NCBI RefSeq assembly: GCF_002575655.3 | Contig: NC_053036.3 | Coordinates: 643,396,736 to 643,460,735, forward strand | DNA: 64,000 nucleotides | Direction of reading: 5' to 3' | Source of the DNA: Aegilops tauschii subsp. strangulata | Taxonomy: Eukaryota > Streptophyta > Magnoliopsida > Poales > Poaceae | In this document: one piece after another, positions 9,826 through 22,752 of the stretch | How the letters are laid out: each line of letters begins with the position of its first letter | Numbering within the stretch: position 1 is the first letter of the stretch | Translations under genes and position numbers: made by a program | The notes under the pieces: generated by a model | The model's database searches: none | What the model was told of the DNA's origin: nothing | The model's input: only the letters and a program-made list of their open reading frames with translations

Positions 9826-12415
9826 ATGGATCCGTTCCACGACGGGCATCACGTGCGGCTGAGGAGGAGTACGCACGCGTCGCCCCACCCCGGCGAGGGC
9901 GGGGAGGCCGCCACCCGCGGCCCGCACCGCGCGCTTCTGGAGGCGGCCTACCACGTGGGCGGCCTGCACTCAGGCGCCGCTGACGGCGGCTACCTCGCCG
10001 CCACGACCTCGAACGCGCCGCCCACAGAACACCACTTGCGGCTGCGGAGCCGCACGCAGACGGCGTCCTCCCACCCCGGCGAGGGCGGGGAGGTCGCCAA
10101 CTTTGGCCTGCGCCCCGCGCCTCTGGAGACGCCGTCGGGACGCTTCCTCGCCGCCACGGGCGCGCCGGTACCGCGGGCAAAGAAGCACCGCGGCTTCGAC
10201 GACGACGAGCCGGGCGCCTTTCCGGTGAGTTCCTGATTTGGGTTTCTGTTCTTGTGCCGTTCGCCGTTTGGGTTTCTTTGTTTCTTGCGCATTTCTGTTG
10301 TCGAAATTCGTCGTGCGTCCTCGATCTGAAATTTCACCGTGATTGCGATCGTTTGAAGCTTGAACGAACTGGGCCTTCAGTCGCCCAGGCACGATCGATT
10401 ACAGCGAGTTCTTGATTCGTCGAAAGATGGTTGGTTCGCCCGTTCGCGGACTCGGATTCTTGGTTTCTTGCGCTACTCTGTTCTTCAATTTCGCCGTGCG
10501 TTTTCGATCACAAATTTCGCCCTGCGCAATTCTGTGATCGCGATGGCTTTCCTTAATTTGCATCCCCATATCAGATCATTCTTGTTCATGTTTCTATCAC
10601 TTTGTTTCGCAGCTCCCAGCTCAGGAGTACGGCCTGCGGCGCCGGCGGGCTGGCGAGGAAGCCAAGGCCGGCTTCAGCTGCGGAGGCTACGAGTGGGTGC
10701 TCGACTCCCGACACGCCCACGCACCGGCCGCTGCCGGCGAAGTCCCTCCACACCACACTGAACTTTCTGGTGAGAATGAGCATCCTCTCCTCCCCTGCCC
10801 TAGACGCGATCTGTTTTATTCTCCATCTTTGTCTGTTGATGTTAACTGAAGACGATGTTGGTAAACTGGTGGTCAGGCGTCTGTAGCCCAAGTAGTTGTG
10901 GGGCTAGTTGTTGCTTAGTGAGGGTACACGTAGGGGTGCAATATTTCATTTTAGAAGTAATTAGCATGCTTTGTAGATGCTACTATTCCCCATGATACAG
11001 AGAATCCGGCTCTGAAACTAATGGTATAATTTACTCGCAAAATAACAACTAATGGCATAATTTATTAGATCTAACAAATGGTGATAGTTATTCATGGACC
11101 GACTTAGTGGCTTTTGCTTGGCTATATATATTATTTCCTAGCTACTATAGGACACAATGCAATTCGGAAGGAAGCTAGTAGTAGGTACTAGGTAGTAACG
11201 AAACTATATAGGTATGCCGTGCATATTTTTGCAGTTCTCCGTTTACATGGTTGCGTGCGTTTGTCCTGGCTAGTAGCAATATGTACATTACGCATGCACT
11301 TTGATGTCAGTGGCATGGTTTTTTCTTTCAATAGACATGAGCTTATGCTTGAGTTTGTCTCAGATGGTGCTGAGGGCAAAGGTAGCAGTGAGAAGATACT
11401 GCTGCGCACGCCAGATATATTCATCGCCCGTGCAAGAAACGGCACAATCTTGACACGCATGAAGGTAGTCTTCGAGGCCGGCGCACGCTTCTGGGCCCAG
11501 CGGTTATCCGAGTGGTATTACCGGCAGTTCTTGGGCCGTGGACGACGCGGGCCGCCTGCTTCTTGGAGCTGGTTTAGCGTCATGGGGAAGCCCCTAATCA
11601 ACGATGACGCTGAGTTGCTAAGCTGCATCTGGTTTATGATGTGTACCATAGTTTGTGGTTTGATCGAACCTAGCTACATTAGTACACACACTGACCGGCC
11701 GCATCCATTTATATATGCATGTTGATGTGCAGGGTCTTGCTCCATCGCTTCATCCAGCATGTGTGTGGAAGCTCAGCACCGCTTGGAGTTCGAGAGGGTG
11801 CATGGGCACGGGAAGTTCACCTTCGCTGCCAAGCATCCGACGGCCCTCAAGAAGAAATGCCGGAGGAGGCAGGTGTGGGATCCGGATGATGGAGCATGGT
11901 TCGGCGACGTGCTGGACACCATCAAGCATTCGGCCGGAGTGCCCACCACCAAGGTCCCGAATGATATATCTCTCCCCCTCGATTCATACGACATACACAT
12001 ACCGGCCGGGCCGCTCGGCGGCAAGCTCCGTCCGCTTGACCTAGCCTGGATGATCTATAAGCACGGGCCAGTGCTCGGTTCGCTTCTGCTAGACGACGAC
12101 TACGACAGCAGCTATCTGTACCTAGGGGTCCTGAGGCACGTGATCAAGGGAGACAAGACCTGGGATGACTACGATGGCCACGGCGTGGTGTGCTTCGAGT
12201 ACGAGTTCAAGGGTGGCGACATGCTACTGCGTGTAATGGATAATCACGAGGAAGATGGCCCCTTGAAGTGGATCAAGTTCTCCGCATTCCATGAGTTCGT
12301 CCAGCTGCACGTTAAGCCAATCGACCCCAAGTTGCTGCGAAGGAACAGCAAATGGAGGAGTGACCTGTTTGACCCCTTCGAATACATCGCCAACAAATTG
12401 TACTACCTCCGATGA
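9826..12415 (+). CDS. Papain-like (C1A-related) cysteine peptidase homologue, multi-exon
   Basis: Proposed exons are 9826-10224 (133 codons, donor GTGAGT), 10613-10769 (acceptor TTTCGCAG, donor GTGAGA), about 11235 to 11600-11657, and 11733-12415. Exon 1 holds two ~55-residue internal repeats, each with a HxLRLR-type start and HPGEGGE. Exon 3 reads like the start of a mature papain domain (PASWSW, then MGKPLIND). Exon 4 opens with GSC followed by a helix-like stretch, and later has HGPV, a GHGVV block and VMDNHEEDG, which align with the papain catalytic Cys, His and Asn regions. The usual NSWG is replaced by DNHE. Family members cleave peptide bonds in the vacuole or outside the cell; activity here is unproven. 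No signal peptide is obvious in exon 1. The exon 3 acceptor is chosen only for phase, and the exon 3 donor is unclear: no consensus GT in phase follows the conserved block, while the pseudogene copy at 44950 has GTGAGT there. The gene may therefore be mis-spliced or degenerate. The last exon is the best supported part. Confidence 0.55.
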
Positions 12416-13084
12416 AGGCCACCGGCCGTTTGCCCATGATTGTGTAGCTATTCAGGTTTTAATGTACAAAGGATGGGTGACTTGTAACTCCTTGCGTACC
12501 ATCTCAACCATACTATATCTTTTTGTGAGGAAACCAGTACATTCTTGCTAGTGTATCTGAACTATACTAGTACACACACACACACACACACTAGTATACC
12601 TTGATTTTTTGTCATCTGATATATACTCTAGTATATACTATACCTTGTTTGTTGGTAGCTTTCAGAGAGGCCCGTTTGTTGCTCTTGTTGCTAGTGCGAA
12701 TCAAGTAATCAATCCAACACGCCATGCGCAATAACAGCACTTATAAGTTATAACGAAGCAGTGCCAAAGAAAACTGAATATTGAACGCCCGGAAGTCCGA
12801 AATCAACACCATATTTAACGTCCAATCACGAATGGCAGCCAAACAGTTTTTCGACATTTTTTGGGCGGGTGAAGTAATGTATTACTCAACTCATAAAGTG
12901 CATACATTCAGCAACAGTCAGCTCCAATGCATCTGACGGGCCAGAACCAACCCAAGTCATTGTTCTGCCTTCTATTCGCGCAAATTTAGCTAGCTATCGC
13001 TAACCTTATTTTGAGTATGATTAACATGAGTTATGCAAGATTCATGAAGACCCATGACGTGCCTAATCACCTTAATGAGCGAGG
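12416..13084. other. 3' flank of papain-like gene, with an AC microsatellite
   Basis: Non-coding DNA after the stop at 12413-12415. It contains a short (AC)n run at 12571-12591. No further gene is seen. Confidence 0.5.
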
Positions 13085-14600
13085 AGTAGACCGATCTATA
13101 TATCCAATTCCGTGCCAATCAACTTCACTGCAATAATAGAATCCATCTCAACCATGATTGGCAAGTCACTCCTCTGGATGGCAAACGACAGTCCTTCCAT
13201 GCGCATAACTCGGCTTCAAAAGCATCACGAGAAGAGAAGAGCCGGGATGTGTTTCGCTGGTACCTTAATTACTACATCAAGGTCTTTCACAGTAGACTCT
13301 ATGTACCGTGCGCTCATGCATTCCGAGGTACCAGTGAGTAATAACAAGAAAATTTGGAAGTCCAAGATTTCACTAAAAGTGAAAATCTTCATATGGTATG
13401 TTCTAGGGGAGTTGTGTTAACCAAAGACAACCTCGCATGACGCAACTGGCCATGGAGTAAGAAGTGTTGTTTTTGTACTCATGACGAGAAAATGAAACAC
13501 CTCCTTTTCCAATGCAAATTTGCACGTTCTACGTGGTCAATCGTCCAAATAGCGTCAAATTTATATCCGCCCACAAGTGTTGACAATGTATTCGGTCAGT
13601 GGTTGGACGGTATTCCGAATAAGTTGAAAGCACTTATAAGGGTGGGAGGGTATGCCTTAATTTGGTCGCTCTGTCTATGTAGAAACAATTTAGTTTCTAA
13701 TGAAAAAAATGCTTCTCCTCTGCAGTTCCATTGTACGCACTCGCTTCATACGTGGTCTATGCTACAACGACCCGAGCACCAACCGTTGTTCAAGGTTGTG
13801 CGTACGCGGTTGGAGCAGGTGACTATGGAGGTTTATTCCAACATGGGTGGTAGCATAACCTCCAGATTGATCCACCACCACCTTCGACATAGGCATATTG
13901 TCGGTATATAGGACTCTACTGTTGTCGATATGTCAGTTTTTATTTCATGATTTTTGTCAGACTTTTGAATTTGACTGTGTGCATCTTAGTTATGCAGAGC
14001 CCGGGTGTTGCTCATAATGTTTTGTATCTGCTTGATGCTATATTTTGAGATAATAAAATAGCCCTTTATCGAAAAACGGCAAGAGAAGAGCTCCCTGTAG
14101 GACGAGAAGATAATACTGCCTTTGTCATCTCTTAGCAACATACAAGCACCTGCTTTACCATCCTCAGTATAGGCTCTGTCAGTGCTTAATTTCACCCAAC
14201 CAGCTTCAGGCGGACACCGCTTGCCACTTCATCGGCCATTATCACATGTGGGTGGAAAACTGAGTTATCATAAGCAACAACTGATTTTCATTTGCGATGA
14301 TCAGTGGAAAGATCCATTTTTATGCCGACCAGATAATCAAGATAGCTCACGAGGAGCCTTCTGGATGCTTCCATAGGGCTGGGGGTTTGTGATGAACCAC
14401 CTCGTTTCAAATATGCCAAGGACGCCAAAGGGTCATCGAAAGAATAGAGCGCTCAATATCCGGCAAAGGGTCAACAATTTTCTAACACTCAAAAGTAATG
14501 CAGCAGCGAGCAGAACAAAGCGACATACAATGCAGCAAGCCATTTCTATTCAACAACAAATAATAGTCCATGGAGCAAACAACATAGTGCGTTGTTACTA
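13085..14600 (-). pseudogene. RNase H-like domain pseudogene, split by a LINE
   Basis: On the minus strand 14600-14092 reads as the C-terminal region of plant reverse-transcriptase-related proteins: a WH-NEVVHHKP block, an ASRRFL-like block, then GWVKLSTDRAYTEDGKAGA, the first strand of an RNase H fold. The remaining part (RDAFEAEL-like and then MVEMDS-like blocks) continues at 13231-13085 after a LINE inserted on the opposite strand. Stops and frame changes mark it as dead. It could be the end of a LINE ORF2 or of a stand-alone RVT_3 protein. Confidence 0.65.
13243..14080 (+). mobile_element. 5'-truncated LINE
   Basis: Closely matches 43512-44350 of the long LINE in this window. It carries the zf-RVT (reverse transcriptase zinc-binding) region, with stops and indels, and ends in the same CCCTTTATCGAAAAA tail. 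It is flanked by the 11-bp direct repeat AAGAGAAGAGC at 13232-13242 and 14081-14091. Truncation at the 5' end is the usual result of target-primed reverse transcription. Confidence 0.85.
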
Positions 14601-14789
14601 ATAAAGGATTGACGATCCCACATTCTCCCACTTCCAACAAACAATAACATCACACTCGACTAACAAGTTGCTAGCCCTTTTCTGCTGGCTGAGTGGGCAA
14701 GGGATCCACCTGGAACACAATCTCGTTGCCCTTCTATTTTCTACCCCATGAAACAGTGAACCTATCTGCAACATGGTTAGAGATACGAC

Positions 14790-15107
14790 ATGCAATCAAA
14801 TACGATGAAGAACCAAAACAAGCAAGGGACACAAGATTTAACATGGAAAACCCCTCCAACACAAAGGGGGGGAAAGCATGGGCGCCAACCAGCCAAACTT
14901 CACTATATCAGGGAAGGTTACAAACGTCGAGGATTTACAACTGATCAACTTATCCCATGTGGCGGCTTAAAAGAGGTATATATAACACAGGTGACCTAGG
15001 TCAATACTGATCGGCCCAAGCCTACCGACGATGGGCCTCGCTCCGCTCGCTCGTCAGAAGTTAGCCTTTCTCTTTATACTTGAATTTGAAGCATAACATA
15101 ACAAACT
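14790..15107 (-). repeat. Probable 3' LTR of the old copia element
   Basis: After the RNase H stop and a purine-rich stretch (CAAGGTGGAG on the minus strand, a likely polypurine tract) the sequence begins TGTTATG and can be read to a CA at about 14790. The second LTR is not in the window, so the ends are inferred. Confidence 0.4.
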
Positions 15108-15253
15108 CCACCTTGAGACAAATTCCATCTTGTAGCATGAATGAGAACCTCCTCCCTGAACAACAAAGAAAACACTTTCGGTGCCAAACAGCCACTAGGG
15201 CTAATGAGTTATACCAACTAAGTCTGAGCAAAGCTCAAACTTAGCAACAGGAA

Positions 15254-16368
15254 CTAGCTTTGATTATAATGAGTTATAGAACTAATCTTGCATACCTTTA
15301 GTTTACCTTGCTCAACAATGTCTCTGACATAATGATATTTGACAACAATGTGCTTTGTTCTCTCATGGAACATCTGATCCTTAGTGAGGTATATGGCACT
15401 CTGACTGTCACAAAACAAGTTAATGCAAGAATTATCTCCACAAAGCTCAGCATACAAACCTTTCAGCCAAACTGATTCTTTACGTGCTTCTGCAATAGCA
15501 ATGTATTCTGCTACAGTGGTAGACTGGGCAACTACTGGCTGCAACGTTGCCCTCCAACTCACGGCACAACCACCAACTATGAGCACATAACCTGTAAGGG
15601 ACCTCCTCTTGTCCAAATCGCTGAAAGCAGAATCTGAATCCATATAGCCAGCTAGTCCCTCACCAGTCCTGCCGAATTTCAAACAAGCATTGGAAGTGCC
15701 ACGAAGGTACCTGAAAATTCACTGAATAGCCTTCCAATGTTCCAATGTACCTGGAAGTACCATGAAGGTATCAACTGATCAAACTCATTGCAAATGACAA
15801 ACCAGGCCTAGAACACACCATGACATACATTAAAGAACCAACAACACTGGAATGTGGAACTCTTGACATATACTCAAACTCTTCATCATTACTAGGACAA
15901 TGAGAGGATGATAATTTGGAATGAGGAGCAATGGGAGTGCTTACTGACTTAGCATCATGCATGTTAAAACGATGAAGAACTTTCTTAATGTAACTCTGCT
16001 GACTAAGAAATAACAAACCAGAATTTTTGTCCCCTTGTAATCACCATACCTAGAATTTTCTTAGAAGCACCAAGATCCTTCATCTCAAACTCACTACTTA
16101 ACTATGCCTTTAAAGTATATATTGATCTCTTTCTAGCCCTTGGAAGCAATCAACATACCATCTACATTAACAACAAGTATATAGGTGATCCATCAACAAA
16201 TTTAATGTAAACACAACTATCAAATGCAGACCTCTTAAATCCATGTGCTATCATAAATGAATCAAACCTTTTATACCGCTGTCTCGGAGAATGTTGCAAA
16301 CCATATAGGGACCTCTTTAACTTGCAAACAAATTTTCCCTTACCAGGCACTATGAAACCTTCCGGTTG
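15254..16368 (-). pseudogene. copia pol: reverse transcriptase C-terminal part and RNase H
   Basis: The minus strand reads MDQPEGF, then KLKRSLYGLQHSPRQ, then RLD-like blocks of copia reverse transcriptase, followed by SLTGYV and the SxAEYIA-type RNase H motif (here QSTTVAEYIAIAEA) and LFCDSQSAI. Frames change near 16020 and 15720. These enzymes copy the RNA of the element into DNA in virus-like particles. The start is cut by the LTR element at 16374. Confidence 0.85.
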
Positions 16369-16373
16369 GTCCA

Positions 16374-17952
16374 TGCTACCTCTTGAGCACTGCGTTGGTT
16401 TTCCCTTGAAGAGGAAAGGGTGATGCAGTAAAGTAGCGTAAGTATTTCCCTCAGTTTTTGAGAACCAAGGTATCAATCCAGTAGGAGATCACGCACGAGT
16501 CCCTCGCACCTACACAAACAAATAAGAACCTCGCAACCAACGCGATAAAGGGATTGTCAATCCCTCAACGGTCACTTACGAGAGTGAGATCTGATAGATA
16601 TGATAAGATAATGTTTTTGGTATTTTTATGATAAAGAGAAATAAAGATGCAAAGTAAAATAAAAGGCAAAAGAAATAACTAAGTGTTGGAAGATTAATAT
16701 GATGGAAAATAGACCCGGGGGCCATAGGTTTCACTAGTGGCTTCTCTCAAGAGCATAAGTATTACGGTGGGTGAACAAATTACTGTCGAGCAATTGATAG
16801 AATTGAGCATAGTTATGAGAATATCTAGGTATGATCATGTATATAGGAATCACGTCCGTGACAAGTAGACCGACTCCTACCTGCATCTACCACTATTACT
16901 CCACACATCGACCGCTATCCAGCATGCATCTAGAGTATTAAGTTCATAAGAACAGAGTAACGCTTTAAGCAAGATGACATGATGTAGAGGGATAAACTCA
17001 TGCAATATGATATAAACTCCATCTTGTTATCCTCGATGGCAACAATACAATACATGCCTTGCTGCCCCTGCTGTCACTGGGAAAGGACACCGCAAGATTG
17101 AACCCAAAGCTAAGCACTTCTCTCATTGCAAGAAAGATCAATCTAGTAGGCCAAACCAAAATGATAATTCGAAGAGACTTGCAAAGATAACCAATCATAC
17201 ATAAAAGAATTCAGAGGAGATTCAAATATTGTTCATAGATAAACTTGATCATAAACCCACAATTCATCGGTCTCAACAAACACACCGCAAAAGAAGATTA
17301 CATCGAATAGATCTCCACGAGAATCGTGGAGAACTTTGTATTGAGATCCAAAGAGAGAGAAGAAGCCATCTAGCTAATAACTATGGACCCGAAGGTCTGA
17401 GGTAAACTACTCACACATCATCGGAGAGGCTATGGTGTTGATGTAGAAGCCCTCCGTGATCAATGCCCCCTCTGGCGGAGCGCCGGAAAAGGCCCCAAGA
17501 TGGGATCTCACGGGTACAGAAGGTTGCGGCGGTGGAATTAGGTTTTTGGCTCCGTATCTGATAGTTTGGGGGTACATAGGTATATATAGGAGGAAGAAGT
17601 ACGTCGGTGGAGCAACATGGGAGGGTGGAGGGCGCGCCCAGGGGGGTAGGCGCGCCCCCCTGCCTTGTGCTCTCCTGGTTGATTTCTTGACGTGGACTCC
17701 AAGTCCTCTGGATCACGTTTGTTCCGAAAATCACGTTCCCGAAGGTTTCATTCCGTTTGGACTCCGTTTGATATTCTTTTTCTGTGAAACACTGAAATAG
17801 GAAAAAAAACAGCAATTTTGGGCTGGGCCTCCGGTTAATAGGTTAGTCCCAAAAATAATATAAAATTGTATAATAAAGCCCATTAACATCCAAAACAGAA
17901 TATAATATAGCATGGAACAATCAAAAATTATAGATACGTTGGAGACGTATCA
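16374..17952 (-). repeat. 3' LTR (complete) of the minus-strand LTR element
   Basis: A 1579-bp LTR beginning TG and ending CA on both strands. It spans the whole left side of the element and is the reference for judging the shortened copy at 22349-22752. Confidence 0.8.
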
Positions 17953-20900
17953 AGCATCCCCAAGCTTAATTCATGCTCGTCCTCGAGTAGGTAAATGATA
18001 AAAACATAATTTTTAATGTGGAATGCTACTTAGCATAATTTTCAATGTAATTCTCTTAATTGTGGTATGAATATTCAGATCCAAAAGATTCAAGACAAAA
18101 GTTTAATATTGACATAAAAATAATAATACTTCAAGCATACTAACTAAGCAATTATGTCTTCTCAAAATAACATGGCCAAAGAAAGTTATCCCTACAAAAT
18201 CATATAGTCTGGCTATGCTCTATCTTCACCACACAAAGTATTTAAATCATGCACAACCCCGATGTTTCATACTTTTGGTGTTCTCAAACTTTTTCAATCT
18301 TCACGCAATACATGAGCGTGAGCCATGGATATGGCACTATATGTGGAATAGAATGGTGGTTGTGGAGAAGACAAAAAAAGGAGAAGATAGTCTCACATCA
18401 ACTAGGCGTATCAACGGGCTATGGAGATGCCCATTAACAGATATCAATGTGAGTGAGTAGGGATTGCCATGCAACGGATGAACTAGAGCTATAAGTATAT
18501 GAAAGCTCAACAAAAGAAACTAAGTGGGTGTGCATCCAACTCGCTTGCTCACGAAGACCTAGGGCATTTTGAGGAAGCCCATCATTGGAATATACAAGCC
18601 AAGTTCTATAACGAAAAATTCCCACTAGTATATGAAAGTGATATCATAGGAGACTCTCTATCATGAAGATCATGGTGCTACTTTGAAGCACAAGTGTGGT
18701 GAAAGGATAGTAACATTGTCCCTTCTCTCTTTTTCTCTCTTTTTTTTATTTGGGCCTTTTCTCTTCTTCTTTATGGCCTCTTTTTTTCTTTTTTTAAATT
18801 TTTCGTCCGGAGTCTCATCCCGACTTGTGGGGGAATCATAGTCTCCATCATCCTTTCCTCACTTGTGACAATGCTCTAAAAATGATGATCATCACACTTT
18901 TATTTACTTACAACTCAACAATTACAACTCAATACTTAGAACAAAATATGACTCTATGTGAATGCCTCCGGCGGTGTACCGGGATATGCAATGAATCAAG
19001 AGTGACATGTATGAAAGAATTATGAACGGTGGCTTTGCCACAAATACGATGTCAACTACATGATCATGCGAAGCAATATGACAATGATGGAGCGTGTCAT
19101 AGTAAACGGAACGGTGATAAGTTGCATGGCAATATATCTCGGAATGGCTATGGAAATGGCATGATAGGTAGGTATGGTGGCTGTTTTGAGGAAGGTATAT
19201 GGTGGGTGTATGATACCGGCGAAAAGTGCGCGGTATTAGAGAGGCTAGCAATGGTGGAAGGAAGAGAGTCCGTATAATCCATGGACTCAACATTAGTCAT
19301 AAAGAACTCATATATGCAAAAATCTACAAGTTATCAAAGCAAAGTATTACGCGCATGCTCCTAGGGGGATAGATTGGTAGGAAAAGACCATCGCTCGTCC
19401 CCGACCGCCACTCATAAGGAAGACAATCAATAAATAAATCATGCTCCGACTTCATCACATAACGGTTCACCATACGTGCATGCTACGGGAATCACAAACT
19501 TTAACACAAGTATTCCTCAAATCCACAACTACTCAACTAGCATGACTCTAATATCACCATCTTTATATCTCAAAACAATTATCAAGAATCAAACTTCTCA
19601 TAGTATTCAACACACTCATAAGATAATTTTTACTAATCTTCGATGCCTATTACTTTAGGACTAATTTCTCAATTTAAGCAAATTACCATGCTGTTTTGTA
19701 GGACTCTCAAAATAATCTAAATGAAGCATGAGAGAACAATAGTTTCTATAAAACAAATCCACCACCGTGCTCTAAAAGATATAATTGAAGCACTAGAGCA
19801 AATACTATATAGCTCAAAAGATATAAGTGAAGCACATAGAGTATTCTAATAAATTCCGAATCATGTGTGTGTGTCTCAAAAGGTGTGTACAGCAAGGATG
19901 ATTGTGGCAAGCTAACAAATAAAGACTCAAATAATACAAGACGCTCCAAGCAAAACACATCTCATGTGGTGAATAAAAATATAGCTCCAAGTAAAGTTAC
20001 TGATGGAAGTAGACGAAAGAGGGGATGCCTTCCGGGGCATCCCCAAGCTTTGGCTTTTTGGTGTCCTTATATTATCTTGGGGTGCCATGGGCATCCCCAA
20101 TCTTAGGCTCTTGCCACTCCTTGTTCCATAATCCATCAAATCTTTTACCCAAAACCTGAAAACTTCACAACACAAAACTTAGCAGAAAATCTCGTGAGCT
20201 CCGTTAGCGAAAGAAAAGAAAACAACACTTCAAGGTACTGTACTGAACTCATTCTTTATTTATATTGGTGTTAAACCTACTGTATTCCAACTTCTATATG
20301 GTTTATAAACTATTTTATTAGCCATAGATTCATCAAAATAAGCAAACAACACACGAAAAACAGAATCTGTCAAAAACAGAACAGTCTGTAGTAATCTGTA
20401 ACTAACGCAAACTTCTGGAAATCTAAAAATTCAGACAAAATAGGACGACCTAACTAATTTGTTTATTGATCTTTTGAAATTGGAATCAATATCATATCAC
20501 TTTCTGGTAATTTTTAACAATTGTTTTCGTGAACAGAAAGTTTCTGGAATTTTCAGCAAGATCAAATAACTATCATCCAAGAAGATCCTATAGGTTTAAC
20601 TTGGCACAAACACTAATTAAAACATAAAAACAATCTAACCAGAGGCTAGATCAAATATTTATTCCTAAACAGAAGCAAAAAGCAAAAAACTAAAATAAAA
20701 TTGGGTTGCCTCCCAACAAGCGCTATCGTTTAACGCCCCTAGCTAGGCATTAATAATTTTAATGATGCTCACATGAAAGACAAGAATTGAAGCGCAATGA
20801 GAGCATCATAAAACACGTGACAAACACATCTAAGTCTAACATACTTCCTATGCATAGGCATCTTATAGGCAAACAAATTATCAAAGCAAGCAAAAACTAG

Positions 20901-21042
20901 CATATGCAAGGAAGCGGAAAGAAACAATAGCAATCTCAACATAACGAGAGGTAATTTAGTAGCATGAAAATTTCTCCAACCATATTTTCCTCTCTCATAA
21001 TAATTACATGTGGGATCATATTCAAATTCAACAATATAGCTA

Positions 21043-21956
21043 TCACATAAAAAAAAATTCTACATGATCCACATGCATGCAAAGTTGACACTCTTCCAAA
21101 ATAGTGGGAATATCATTAACTAAAGTCATGACCTCTCCAAACCCACTTTTATCAAAAATATCATAAGATTGAACATACTCCAAATATGTGGGATCTAAAG
21201 TTGACACTCTTCCAAACCCACTTTCAGTAAAATTGCAAACACTATTATCAATCTCATATTCATCATGGGGCTTAAATAAATTTACAAGATCATAAGAAGA
21301 ATCACCCCAATCATGATCATTGCAACAAGTAGTAGACATAGAAAAACTAGCATCCCCAAGCTTAGGGTTTTGCATATTATTAGCACAATTGACATCAAGA
21401 TAATTTATAGTAAAATCATTGCAATCATGCTTTTTATCGAAGGAACTATCAAGTATGGGTGCAATAGCAACGATCTCATGTTTAACATACGGAACTATAG
21501 CAAATTCATCTTCATAAATATTGGCATCATGGCCACAAGAATAGCAAGCATCATGTTCATCAAGGGATATTTCAATCAAATCATCGGAATCACAATTATC
21601 TATAGATTCATGCATACATTATTTTCTTCCGAAGCAATGGTCATTCTTTCAATAAATTCTTTGACATAGACATTATGAGCATAGTTTTCATAGCAATATT
21701 TAAGTATGTCAAGATTTTCAGATTCGTAGAGAGTAATATCATACTTTTCAAACAAACAAGCAACTTCAAAAGAACCCTTAAAAGCAACAAATTCTTCAAT
21801 TTGTTCAATATCATAGTAGCTATAAACACCCTTTGCATAAGAAGATAAGATTTCATTTTCATTAAACTCACATAAGTAGGGGAGGTGTTTTTTAGGGTTC
21901 TTAGAGCAACAAGTAATATCACAAATTTCACAAAGATTCCAAGCATAACACAGCAA
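21043..21956 (-). pseudogene. Element-encoded acidic protein of unknown role, frameshifted
   Basis: Two minus-strand frames, 21956-21600 (118 codons) and 21615-21043 (190 codons), overlap by 16 bases and look like one ancestral reading frame broken by a frameshift near 21610. The product is rich in D, E, N and C, with several CxxC-like pairs (for example CYSCGHD) and no known domain that I recognise. It lies inside the pol-less LTR element and is read in the direction of the element. The role is unknown; I would not call it a host gene. Confidence 0.5.
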
Positions 21957-22348
21957 TTTGTTTATTTGATTTCATAAGAGTCTCCCTTTTTCAGACAAAC
22001 GGTGATGCACAAAATGAGCATGCTCATCTAAAGATTTCCCATCAACTAGGCTAGTTGGGGTTTCAGCACGAGCGCATAAGGATCGAAGATGAGCCAAGTA
22101 GAACACTTTAAGTGGATCCATATCAATAGATTTTTAGCAAGCAAAGATGCAAGCAAATAGAAGGCACGTGGAAACACAAACAAAAAGGCATACGGGAGGA
22201 AGGCAAATAAAACGGCAAGGGTGAAGTGGGGGAGAGGAAAACGAGAGGCAAATGGCAAATAATGTAATGCGAGGGATAAGAGTTTGTGATGGGTACTTGG
22301 TATGTCTTGACTTGACTTGACTTGGTGCAAATCTCCCCGGCAACGGCG

Positions 22349-22752
22349 CGTATCTGATAGTTTGGGGGTACGTAGGTATATATAGGAGGAAGAAGTACGT
22401 CGGTGGAGCAACGTGGGCCCCACGAGGGTGGAGGGTGCGCCCAGGGGGGGTAGGCGCGCCCCTGCCTCGTGCTCTCCTGGTTGATTTCTTGACGTGGACT
22501 CCAAGTCCTCTGGATCACGTTTGTTCCGAAAATCACGTTCCCGAAGGTTTCCTTCCGTTTGGACTCCGTTTGATATTCTTTTTCTGCGAAACACTGAAAT
22601 AGGCAAAAACAGCAATTTTGGGTTGGGCCTCCGGTTAATAGGTTAGTCCCAAAAATAATATAAAAGTGTATAATAAAGCCCATTAACATCCAAAACAGAA
22701 TATAATATAGCATGGAACAATCAAAAATTATAGATACGTTTGAGACGTATCA
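22349..22752 (-). repeat. 5' LTR, lacking about 1.17 kb
   Basis: Matches 17546-17952 of the complete LTR but stops at GTATCTGATAG, where it joins the remains of the primer-binding region. The missing part equals 16374-17545, the downstream part of the LTR. Confidence 0.8.

Larger units (their letters stand above)
16374..22752 (-). mobile_element. LTR retrotransposon lacking recognisable pol, minus orientation
   Basis: Left LTR 16374-17952 and right, shortened LTR 22349-22752 share about 400 bp. Outer ends are TG..CA and the 5-bp repeat GTCCA flanks it (16369-16373, 22753-22757). Read on the minus strand, the LTR starts TGATACGTCTCCAACG. The stretch next to the right LTR has GCGCCGTTGCCGGGGAG, typical of the primer-binding region of many Triticeae gypsy-type elements, and next to the left LTR is a purine-rich CTTGGGGATGCT. 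No reverse transcriptase, integrase or protease is seen in the 4.4 kb between the LTRs, so it is probably non-autonomous. Confidence 0.8.
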
